Assembly (NCBI RefSeq): GCF_000403395.2
Contig: NZ_KE159657.1
Coordinates: forward strand, 821,091-885,090
Direction of reading: 5' to 3'
From: Anaerotruncus sp. G3(2012)
GTDB lineage: Bacteria; Bacillota; Clostridia; Oscillospirales; Ruminococcaceae
Length of the DNA stretch: 64,000 nucleotides
Positions 59,058-64,000 of this stretch are shown here, one piece after another. The first letter of the stretch is position 1; each line of letters opens with the position of its first letter. The notes below the pieces were generated by a model. That model saw only the letters and a program-made list of their open reading frames with translations. It was not told where the DNA came from and ran no database searches. The translations under genes were made by a program, and so were the position numbers.

Positions 59058-59439
59058 TCGCGACTAAACTCCCTACAGCAGCAATGCTGCCTATAAGTGT
59101 AGCGATGAGAGATGTCCAGAAGCGAATGCGATCAATATTTTTTCGCCTATTAGCCACCTCCATTGCTTTTTTTTCAGATTCGACACGGGATTGTCTTTCA
59201 ACTTCAAAATTGAATTCAATCTCTTGAACCCGAGCTTTTATTTCGCGTTGGGATTGCATAATATCTTGAATTTTGCATTTGAATTCTTCTGTTTCATAAT
59301 AAGGAACATGAAGCATGGCGTGTACAGATTCTTCAGAATTCATATTCAGAGATTTTTGATAAAGATCCATTTCTATATCTGCCTTGTTTTGTATATGTTC
59401 AAGTATTTGAAATGAGAGGTCTTCTGGAATGTTTGACAT
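59041..59439 (-). CDS. Coiled-coil membrane protein, unknown
   Basis: This 132-residue protein has a helical N-terminal part (SNIPEDLSFQILEHIQNKAD), then a coiled coil (about 70-105: QSQREIKARVQEIEFNFEVE) and a C-terminal membrane helix (about 112-131, FWTSLIATLIGSIAAVGSLV). The ATG at 59439 follows AGAAGGATCGAAA; the frame upstream to 59457 is optional. It has its own promoter on the opposite strand to the early operon. It could be a cargo gene; no function is recognised. Confidence 0.65.
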   Translation of the reverse strand: MSNIPEDLSFQILEHIQNKADIEMDLYQKSLNMNSEESVHAMLHVPYYETEEFKCKIQDIMQSQREIKARVQEIEFNFEVERQSRVESEKKAMEVANRRKNIDRIRFWTSLIATLIGSIAAVGSLVATIVLR

Positions 59440-59470
59440 TTTCGATCCTTCTTTCATAGTGTATTAAATT

Positions 59471-59499
59471 AGTATAACAGAGAAGGATGTAGGGAGCAA
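59471..59499 (-). promoter_or_regulatory. Promoter of the coiled-coil membrane protein gene
   Basis: On the minus strand TTGCTC and TATACT are separated by 17 bases. Confidence 0.65.
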
Positions 59500-59509
59500 C
59501 TACTAAAGA

Positions 59510-59526
59510 GCCGCCCGGCGGGCGGC
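59510..59526. repeat. GC hairpin next to a ribosome site, copy 2 of 3
   Basis: GCCGCCC-GGC-GGGCGGC, identical to copy 1 in the stem and loop, is placed directly before GGGAAGGA of the 59540 ORF. Confidence 0.75.
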
Positions 59527-59539
59527 GGGAAGGAAAACT

Positions 59540-59818
59540 ATGGGACATTTTACAACTGCTAACATTACATTTTTTAATTATCTAATGTCGATAGTCGGCC
59601 CTGACGTGGCGGAGGAACTCTTCTCAATGAGCAGCCAAGAAAAAGAGTCGCGGTTTATCATCATTGATGGGAGACGGGGTCCAACGGGGAAAAGCACTCT
59701 GTGTAAGGTGCTGCAGAAGCATGGCTATCAGGTGCTGGAGATGCATGAACAAAAATACATATGTCTAGACGTGGAGTTGCAATGCAAGGTTGCTAATTTT
59801 AGTGATTGTGTGGACTAA
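59540..59818 (+). CDS. Small P-loop protein
   Basis: This 92-residue protein has a Walker A-like motif, IIIDGRRGPTGKSTLCKVLQ at about residues 41-60, embedded after a strand as in P-loop NTPases. It lacks a recognisable Walker B and is far shorter than any complete P-loop fold. The N-terminal 35 residues (FFNYLMSIVGPDVAEELF) look helical. I recall similar mini-proteins in early regions of Clostridial elements but know no function. It may be nucleotide-binding or a remnant. The ATG follows GGGAAGGAAAACT. Confidence 0.6.
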   Translation: MGHFTTANITFFNYLMSIVGPDVAEELFSMSSQEKESRFIIIDGRRGPTGKSTLCKVLQKHGYQVLEMHEQKYICLDVELQCKVANFSDCVD

Positions 59819-60095
59819 GGAAGACGGGAGACTTTTTTGAAATATTGAAAGTCCAGTTGGTTTCAGATTCATCCTTGACCAAAAAACCACAAACTTTCAT
59901 GGCCTGTTTGAACATTCCGTTGGTAATGTAAAATCCGTTTGGACTGTTTTCAAAAATATGTTTTAGTCCGTAGGAAGTGGACTGACATGCAAATGTTTTG
60001 ATGGGAAAAAGATTTTCCTTTATCCAAGAGCACAAGAGCGATCGTTCCTCCGAAGTAAGTAGGTCGTATTGTTCGACCCTATCAGTGTCATACAT
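59799..60095 (-). CDS. Conserved element protein, 98 residues
   Basis: The sequence includes YDLLTSEERSLLCSWIKENL, FACQSTSYGLKHIFENSPNG, FYITNGMFKQAMKVCGFLV and a final NWTFNISKKSP. The block 'SYGLKH...NGMFKQAM...GF.VKD...NW.FN.SKKS' recurs in Clostridial phages and elements, from memory, without known function. The frame opens at 60389, but ACGGAGAATTGTTCT precedes the ATG at 60095. Its stop end overlaps the P-loop gene by 20 bases. It has its own promoter on the opposite strand to the early operon. Confidence 0.68.
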   Translation of the reverse strand: MYDTDRVEQYDLLTSEERSLLCSWIKENLFPIKTFACQSTSYGLKHIFENSPNGFYITNGMFKQAMKVCGFLVKDESETNWTFNISKKSPVFLSPHNH

Positions 60096-60137
60096 AGAAC
60101 AATTCTCCGTTTCATGTAAATTTATGTATTTTAACTC

Positions 60138-60166
60138 ATAATACTGCAAGATGTTAGAAAAGTCAA
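60138..60166 (-). promoter_or_regulatory. Promoter of the 98-residue element protein
   Basis: On the minus strand TTGACT and TATTAT are 17 bases apart, starting near 60131. Confidence 0.75.
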
Positions 60167-60175
60167 TCAGAAAAA

Positions 60176-60192
60176 GCCGCCCGACAGGCGGC
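60176..60192. repeat. GC hairpin next to a ribosome site, copy 3 of 3
   Basis: GCCGCC-CGACA-GGCGGC, a diverged loop of the same element, lies just before GGAAAGGA of the 60207 ORF. TTTTTC follows it on the minus strand. Confidence 0.7.
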
Positions 60193-60206
60193 GGAAAGGA
60201 AAAAGT

Positions 60207-60431
60207 ATGATGGAACGTAAAGGGCGTGTCTGGGCGGGCGTAGTCGGTCTGCGCGCACCGGACGGCTCTATTGCTAGGACCGTAAAAATCTATCGTGATG
60301 TAGATGTCGAACCGAAGCCCGGCAGAATGACCAAAGACGAAGAGCGGGTATGCGACGGGATCATCCGGGATATGGCCGTTATGTATCACAAATACGTGGA
60401 ACGTTTAACCGAGGAGGAACAGCCAAAATGA
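60207..60431 (+). CDS. Small hypothetical protein
   Basis: This is a 74-residue soluble protein: ERKGRVWAGVVGLRAPDGSI, TVKIYRDVDVEPKPGRM, then a helix rich in Glu/Arg. No motif was recognised. The tandem ATGs at 60207/60210 follow GGAAAGGAAAAAGT. Its stop overlaps the next start (ATGA), so it is coupled to the 60428 gene. Confidence 0.6.
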   Translation: MMERKGRVWAGVVGLRAPDGSIARTVKIYRDVDVEPKPGRMTKDEERVCDGIIRDMAVMYHKYVERLTEEEQPK

Positions 60432-60697
60432 CCGCAGGAAAATTAACCGCAGAAGAATTCGAAGAAATCATGAGACGGTATGACGCAAAAGGTCCTATCG
60501 AAAATACGTTGCGCCATTTTGGATATTCAGAAATCCAGGAAGAATCAGAATGGCGCCAGCATTGGGATAAGTCTGAATATCTAAAAAAACTTTTATTCAT
60601 GCCCGAGTTCATCAACATTGAGCTAAAGCATGAGAAGTTTAAGATGGTGTTGGACTACGATCCCGACTACCCCAATGCGCTGATCCAATTTTTTTGA
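60428..60697 (+). CDS. Small hypothetical protein
   Basis: This is an 89-residue, mostly helical and acidic protein: TAGKLTAEEFEEIMRRYDAK, ENTLRHFGYSEIQEESEW, then INIELKHEKFKMVLDYDPD. The longer frame to 60350 lies inside the previous gene. GAGGAGGAACAGCC precedes the ATG at 60428, in a four-base ATGA overlap. No family was recognised. Confidence 0.6.
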   Translation: MTAGKLTAEEFEEIMRRYDAKGPIENTLRHFGYSEIQEESEWRQHWDKSEYLKKLLFMPEFINIELKHEKFKMVLDYDPDYPNALIQFF

Positions 60698-60709
60698 AGG
60701 AGGGAACTT

Positions 60710-60817
60710 ATGAAAATCATCATCGAAACGAGAGAAGGGGATGTCGAGCCGCTTACTATTGAGGTGCAGATGCAGGCTGATGTACCGACACTCCGCATTA
60801 AAAGAATTTCGGGATAG
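60710..60817 (+). CDS. 35-residue hypothetical protein
   Basis: MKIIIETREGDVEPLTIEVQ continues to a basic end (RIKRISG). It was found by direct translation, with an excellent GGAGGGAACTT ribosome site 12 bases after the previous stop. The sequence looks like two beta strands of a ubiquitin- or KOW-like fold, too short to classify. Confidence 0.5.
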   Translation: MKIIIETREGDVEPLTIEVQMQADVPTLRIKRISG

Positions 60818-60876
60818 TGTTCGAAACGGCGAGCAAAAATCTATCGCGCCTGCTTTGTAATTGAGCTAAAAAGAAT

Positions 60877-60906
60877 GATCTCTCCATGCCATTACATGGA
60901 GAGATC
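60877..60906. terminator. Hairpin terminator between convergent units
   Basis: GATCTCTCCATG / CATGGAGAGATC (12 bp) with a 6-base loop. On the minus strand it is followed by ATTCTTTTTAGC and ends the 60913 gene; on the plus strand it closes the early operon with a weak U tract. Confidence 0.82.
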
Positions 60907-60912
60907 CGAAGA

Positions 60913-61077
60913 CTATTTACTACCCAGCATCCGACTCCAATCCGATCCTTTTTCAAGATGGAAAGTCCATTTGCCGTTAGGCACAAATTGAGCCAGTGAA
61001 ACTATTGCGTAGCCTTCCTTTAAGAAGCGTTCTTTTTCCTCAACTGAACGTGTTGAAACTTTCTTATTGATAGCCAA
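60913..61077 (-). CDS. Small cargo protein, 54 residues
   Basis: The sequence includes INKKVSTRSVEEKERFLKEG, YAIVSLAQFVPNGKWTFHLE and a short end. A longer frame runs to 61155 and would add a hydrophobic N-terminus, but a perfect-spacing promoter (TTGATT, 17, TATAAT) lies inside that extension, so translation must start downstream of it. The TTG at 61077 after AAGAAAGGGGGG is the best candidate; its spacing is tight. Function is unknown; it stands as an isolated unit with promoter and terminator. Confidence 0.5.
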   Translation of the reverse strand: MAINKKVSTRSVEEKERFLKEGYAIVSLAQFVPNGKWTFHLEKGSDWSRMLGSK

Positions 61078-61114
61078 CCCCCCTTTCTTAAAAAATAATT
61101 GTAAAATCAATATA

Positions 61115-61143
61115 ATTATAGCATATAATCCCAGAATAATCAA
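61115..61143 (-). promoter_or_regulatory. Promoter of the 54-residue cargo gene
   Basis: On the minus strand TTGATT and TATAAT are 17 bases apart, starting near 61108. Confidence 0.75.
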
Positions 61144-61201
61144 GCCGAATAGCAAATTTCAAGGAAGAATAAGGTAATAAAATTTCATGAGGAGGATTAA
61201 G

Positions 61202-61618
61202 ATGAAGTTTATGAGAAAAAAGGATCAGGAATTGGAAGACCTGCTTGAGAAGTCCCGTCAGCTTCAGGTGGAGCTGAACGAGGCGGCGGCAAAGGCAGCG
61301 AAAGGATTGGTCTGGCGTCGGTTCGTCCCCGCTGGATCGCCGGAAGATCTGGTGAAGCTCGGCAGCCTGATCGAAAGAAAGGCCCTGGCTTTGGATGATT
61401 TGCAGCTGATTTTGCAGGTGCTCGCGCTACCTGTATCGGATGGCAGCTGCCCGGTGGATGGACAGGTCAGAATGGCGTATACCGACCAGACAACCACCTG
61501 CCCATCGTATATAGGCGGCAGATGCATCGGTGTGCCGCCTGTCCATCCGCCGTATACATCAAGACCGGTATGCCCCAAAACGGTTTCGGAGGAGATAGAC
61601 GGATGTATCAAAAGGTAA
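61202..61618 (+). CDS. Hypothetical protein upstream of ssb
   Basis: This 138-residue protein has a basic start (MKFMRKKDQELEDL), a coiled-coil stretch (LLEKSRQLQVELNEAAAKAA) and a helix LVKLGSLIERKALALDDLQL. The C-terminal 50 residues are Cys/Pro/Thr-rich (TTTCPSYIGGRC, then VPPVHPPYTSRPVCP) and may bind metal or be disordered. AGGAGGATTAAG precedes the ATG at 61202; the frame opens at 61187. It overlaps ssb by 16 bases. No family was recognised. Confidence 0.65.
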   Translation: MKFMRKKDQELEDLLEKSRQLQVELNEAAAKAAKGLVWRRFVPAGSPEDLVKLGSLIERKALALDDLQLILQVLALPVSDGSCPVDGQVRMAYTDQTTTCPSYIGGRCIGVPPVHPPYTSRPVCPKTVSEEIDGCIKR

Positions 61619-62022
61619 TCATGATGGGCAGACTGGCGGCGGATCCAGAGCTTCGTCAGACGCCCAGCGGGGTCAGCGTGGCAACCTTCACAATCGCAGT
61701 GGACCGCCAATATGCGGACAAGGACGGCAAACGCCAGGCGGACTTTTTCGATGTCATCGCCTGGCGGGAACTCGGGGAGTTTGTCAGCAAGTATTTTCAC
61801 AAGGGTAAGCCATGCCTGGTGGACGGCCGGATCGAAACCCGCACCTACACAGACAAGAACGGGATCAAGCGAAAACTTTACGAAGTGATCGCCCAGAGCG
61901 TCCGGTTCTGTGGGGATGGCAGCAAAACAGACAAAGGACTGCCGGAGGCACCGCCAGCGCCCAAGCAAACAGAGCAGGCGGATTTTACCGAGATGCCTCC
62001 GGAAGGAGACCTTCCATTTTAG
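61603..62022 (+). CDS. ssb: Single-stranded DNA-binding protein
   Basis: This 139-residue OB-fold protein protects single-stranded DNA during transfer or replication of the element. It starts MYQKVIMMGRLAADPELRQT, continues with TPSGVSVATFTIAVDR and FDVIAWRELGEFVSKYFHKG. The C-terminus has the acidic protein-binding tip ending EGDLPF. The ATG at 61603 follows GGAGGAGATAGACGG; the frame to 61522 is discounted. It is shorter than most chromosomal SSBs, as usual on mobile elements. Confidence 0.93.
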   Translation: MYQKVIMMGRLAADPELRQTPSGVSVATFTIAVDRQYADKDGKRQADFFDVIAWRELGEFVSKYFHKGKPCLVDGRIETRTYTDKNGIKRKLYEVIAQSVRFCGDGSKTDKGLPEAPPAPKQTEQADFTEMPPEGDLPF

Positions 62023-62032
62023 GGGTGACAGC

Positions 62033-62815
62033 ATGAGAGTGATTGACATCATCAACCTGAAAGGCGGCGTGGCCAAGACGATCAGTGCGATCAATATCGT
62101 CCATGTGCTGGCTGCGGTCCACCATCAGCGCGTCCTGATGATCGACAACGACAAGCAGGGCAACACGACCAAATTCTGGGGACTGCACAGCTATGACCGG
62201 CCCGGCATCGCCGAGCTGCTTACCCAACCCGGGCTGGACGTCCGGCGGGTGATCCGACCGACCGGGATTGCGGGGATCGACCTGATCCCCGCAAACATGT
62301 CCCTGCTTTCGGCGAACAGCTCGCTGCTCATCAACATGAGCCGGGGCAGGGACTACCGGCTCCGACGGGCGCTCGACCCGGTGCGGGATGCGTACGACTT
62401 CTGCGTGATCGACAATGCCCCTGACATCAACGTGGGCGTCATCAATGCGCTTATGGCCGCAGACGATGTGCTCGTACCGGTCAAGATCGATCAGTTTGCG
62501 TTCGACGGCCTCGCGGAGCTGATCGAGCAGGTGGATGAGATCCGGGAGAGCAATCCCAGCCTGCGGTTTGCGGGCTGTTTTTTTACCATGTACCAGCGCA
62601 ACAAGGCCAACCAGCGCGGAGACGATTGGCTGCATGACGCCGGGAATTACCCTATCTTCAAAACCCGCATCCGCAGCACTGTGAAGGTCACCGAAACGAC
62701 CTACGAGGGCAAACCGCTGCTGATCCATGCGCCCCGCAGCACAGCGACGCAAGACTACGTCGCGCTGGTGGCGGAGTATCTGGAGCAGGCAGAGGAGGGA
62801 AACAGTACCCAATAA
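62033..62815 (+). CDS. ParA/Soj-like partition ATPase
   Basis: This 260-residue deviant Walker-type ATPase starts RVIDIINLKGGVAKTISAIN, with KGGVAKT where ParA usually has KGGVGKT. VLMIDNDKQGNTTKFWGL is the A' motif and YDFCVIDNAPDINVGVINAL is Walker B. The central DVLVPVKIDQFAFDGLAELI is typical of MinD/ParA. It probably helps element maintenance or transfer; no parB follows in the window. The ATG at 62033 lies 10 bases after ssb, with AGGGGTGACAGC. Confidence 0.9.
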   Translation: MRVIDIINLKGGVAKTISAINIVHVLAAVHHQRVLMIDNDKQGNTTKFWGLHSYDRPGIAELLTQPGLDVRRVIRPTGIAGIDLIPANMSLLSANSSLLINMSRGRDYRLRRALDPVRDAYDFCVIDNAPDINVGVINALMAADDVLVPVKIDQFAFDGLAELIEQVDEIRESNPSLRFAGCFFTMYQRNKANQRGDDWLHDAGNYPIFKTRIRSTVKVTETTYEGKPLLIHAPRSTATQDYVALVAEYLEQAEEGNSTQ

Positions 62816-62848
62816 ACAGGAAAATACGCAAAAAGGGACTGATGAAAA

Positions 62849-63070
62849 GTGCGTGAAAATCTACGGCAAGCCCGACGAGACAAAGACATGACCCAACAGG
62901 ACATGGCGGATGAATTGGGAATCACTCTGCGACATTATCAAAAAATTGAATATGCAAATCTTAAGGGCTCTTTTGAGGTTTGGGACGCCTTGGAGGACCT
63001 TCTGGGGGTACATCAACGGATACTCCGAGAGAACACAAGTAAACATCTCGACCGAGAAGAAAATCCGTAG
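62849..63070 (+). CDS. XRE-family regulator (plus strand)
   Basis: This 73-residue protein has one helix-turn-helix: RENLRQARRDKDMTQQDMAD, then ELGITLRHYQKIEYANLKGS. A helix follows (VWDALEDLLGVHQRILREN). The GTG at 62849 follows GGGACTGATGAAAA. Its last 110 bases are read in the opposite direction by the 62961-63236 gene. Both proteins look genuine, so this is a tail-to-tail coding overlap. Confidence 0.75.
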   Translation: MRENLRQARRDKDMTQQDMADELGITLRHYQKIEYANLKGSFEVWDALEDLLGVHQRILRENTSKHLDREENP

Positions 63071-63236
63071 GGACATCAAAAAAATCTGCCATTTCCACAA
63101 GTAGAGATAAATTCGGTTCTCGTTCGCCTCCTTCATATTTTTGAATCGCGCGCAAAGAAAGCCCTAGCGCGTCAGCAGTTTTCTGGAGCGTATAACCACG
63201 AAAAATGCGTGCCGAACGAAGCCGGTCGTTAAACAT
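62961..63236 (-). CDS. XRE-family regulator (minus strand)
   Basis: This is a 91-residue repressor: FNDRLRSARIFRGYTLQKTA, DALGLSLRAIQKYEGGEREP, then LLVEMADFFDVPTDFLLGRD. The C-terminal tail is Pro/Arg-rich and falls in the overlap with the plus-strand regulator. AGGAGGAATATAAA precedes the ATG at 63236, an excellent site. It is divergent from the 63341 gene and probably represses the promoter between them. Confidence 0.85.
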   Translation of the reverse strand: MFNDRLRSARIFRGYTLQKTADALGLSLRAIQKYEGGEREPNLSLLVEMADFFDVPTDFLLGRDVYLCSLGVSVDVPPEGPPRRPKPQKSP

Positions 63237-63261
63237 TTTATATTCCTCCTGTCAAAATTTC

Positions 63262-63314
63262 TTGACATACACCCATATTGTACGTTATACTGATTTTGGA
63301 ATATACGTCCAAAA
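63262..63314 (+). promoter_or_regulatory. Promoter and operator ahead of the 63341 gene
   Basis: TTGACA (63262-63267) and TATACT (63286-63291) are 18 bases apart. An inverted repeat TTTTGGA-ATATACG-TCCAAAA (63294-63314) covers the start region and is a likely site for the adjacent XRE repressor. Confidence 0.75.
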
Positions 63315-63340
63315 TGGGTGCAAAAAAGGAGATATGTAAA

Positions 63341-63655
63341 ATGACGCTCAAGGAGCGCAGCAAATTATATTATAGCGGAGACAAAGCATCTATTCGGAAC
63401 ATGCCGTTTTGCATCAACTGCGAGTACTTTTGCCAGCATTACGTAAAAGACCCCATATTTGTTACAGGAGAGGCACCGCTTGATGGTGGACACTGTACGT
63501 TTTTCCGGAAACGCCGCAGATATTACTTCGCGTATGACACCTGCGAACATTTCCAACGCAGGGAGAAAGGGCGAAATGCCGATGAAATCGTAAATTCAAG
63601 TGAAGAACAGGGGAACATCTATTACATAGCAACATTTCAAAATCTAAACGTCTAG
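63341..63655 (+). CDS. Cys-rich element protein, 104 residues
   Basis: TLKERSKLYYSGDKASIRNM is followed by FCINCEYFCQHYVKD, then GGHCTFFRKRRRYYFAYDTC. Five or more cysteines with Arg/Tyr-rich turns suggest a small zinc-binding domain. AAGGAGATATGTAAA precedes the ATG at 63341; the frame upstream contains the promoter. No family was recognised. Confidence 0.65.
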   Translation: MTLKERSKLYYSGDKASIRNMPFCINCEYFCQHYVKDPIFVTGEAPLDGGHCTFFRKRRRYYFAYDTCEHFQRREKGRNADEIVNSSEEQGNIYYIATFQNLNV

Positions 63656-63665
63656 GAGGGAGCAA

Positions 63666-64000
63666 ATGGGGAAGTTTAACGTCCGAGAGATGATGGTCCC
63701 GAAGGAATCCAGCACAGAAACAGTGGACAGGCCGCGTACAGTGGAACAGATCGCGGTGGAGATCAATTTCTATAAGGCGCAGACGGTTCAGAACATCATC
63801 GAGATCGGCAAGCGGCTGATCGAAGCCAAGGAGCGCCTGCCGCATGGGGAATGGGCGGACTGGCTGCGGGATGCAGTGGACTTCAGCGAGCGTTCAGCCC
63901 GCAACTTTATGCGGCTGGCAACCGAATACGGAAATCGGCAACCGGTTGCCGATTTGGGCTACACCAAGATGCTGGCGCTTTTACAGGTCCCGGAGGAGGA
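63666..64000 (+). CDS. DUF3102 family protein, cut by the window end
   Basis: At least 111 residues are visible and the frame is open at the edge. The N-terminus is MGKFNVREMMVPKESSTETV. The DUF3102 block follows: EQIAVEINFYKAQTVQNIIE, IGKRLIEAKERLPHGEWADW, and the ending FSERSARNFMRLATEYG. DUF3102 proteins are common on phages and integrative elements, and are related to ParB-like or plasmid-partition accessory proteins by context; their role is unclear. GGAGGGAGCAA precedes the ATG. Confidence 0.85.
   Translation, partial: MGKFNVREMMVPKESSTETVDRPRTVEQIAVEINFYKAQTVQNIIEIGKRLIEAKERLPHGEWADWLRDAVDFSERSARNFMRLATEYGNRQPVADLGYTKMLALLQVPEE

Larger units (their letters stand above)
55853..64000. 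mobile_element. Integrative mobile element, left part
   Basis: From the serine integrase onward the gene content changes to small, often unrecognised ORFs, XRE repressors, ssb, a ParA-like ATPase and DUF3102, a typical early region of integrative conjugative or mobilisable elements and prophages. The left end lies between the M60-operon terminator and the integrase 3' end, near 55853; no attachment repeat can be named without the other end. The right end is beyond the window. Conjugation or capsid genes are not visible, so the element class is open. Confidence 0.8.

Noticed and set aside
55865..64000. CRISPR array or repeat-spacer structure in the mobile element
   Set aside because: The only recurring units are three short GC hairpins at irregular intervals; there are no regular direct repeats with spacers.
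1..64000. tRNA or rRNA genes
   Set aside because: I found no cloverleaf-like segment or conserved tRNA T-arm (GGTTCGAAT-type) followed by CCA in a plausible context, and no rRNA sequence.

Overview
The window looks like the chromosome of a Gram-positive, endospore-forming, anaerobic Clostridia bacterium, probably of the order Oscillospirales (Ruminococcaceae type). The reasons are moderate-to-high GC, sigma-A promoters with 17-base spacers, strong AGGAGG ribosome sites with frequent GTG/TTG starts, sporulation genes (ylbJ, yqfC, yqfD), the phoH-ybeY-dgkA-era-yqzL-recO housekeeping run, ireB, a T-box in front of pheST, and an oxygen-sensitive indolepyruvate:ferredoxin oxidoreductase. The genus is not claimed.

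Layout. 1-9 kb: a truncated FAD dehydrogenase, a Ser/Pro/Glu-rich surface protein, an acyl-CoA synthetase with a long leader, a zinc-ribbon/pseudokinase/PASTA membrane protein, a TIM-barrel sugar isomerase and an alpha/beta hydrolase. 9-15.5 kb (minus strand): a radical SAM protein, an SsuABC/NrtABC-like ABC transporter and a 910-residue secreted coiled-coil protein. 15.6-21.6 kb: an aromatic amino-acid fermentation operon, paaK-iorA-iorB-paaK-ACT, converting aryl-pyruvates to aryl-acetyl-CoA. 22-28 kb: a large cell-wall amidase and the sporulation genes. 28.5-35 kb: the conserved phoH to mutS2 run. 35-48.9 kb: mixed housekeeping genes (SDR reductase, ireB, T-box-pheST, galU, prfB, DEAD-box helicase, LemA/TPM pair). 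49-55.8 kb: a two-gene surface locus, a 1712-residue M60 metallopeptidase carrying a dockerin-like repeat and a membrane-anchored partner that may carry a cohesin-like domain.

55.85 kb to the window end: the left part of an integrative mobile element. It begins with a large serine integrase. Then come a probable type I toxin-antitoxin cassette, a divergent repressor switch, and an early operon of small genes interrupted by three antiparallel single genes, each with its own promoter (or a close match to one). After these lie ssb, a ParA-like ATPase, two tail-to-tail overlapping XRE regulators with an operator region, and a DUF3102 gene cut by the window edge.

The most striking unexplained locus is at 57.6-57.95 kb. 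A 33-residue hydrophobic/cationic ORF has its ribosome site in a hairpin. Its mRNA ends can pair over long range (9 bp plus 13 bp), and a consensus promoter on the opposite strand drives a short antisense RNA ending at an intrinsic terminator over the ORF's 3' end. The peptide matches no toxin family that I recognise.

Site coordinates were counted by eye and may be off by one or two bases; CDS coordinates were checked for reading frame.
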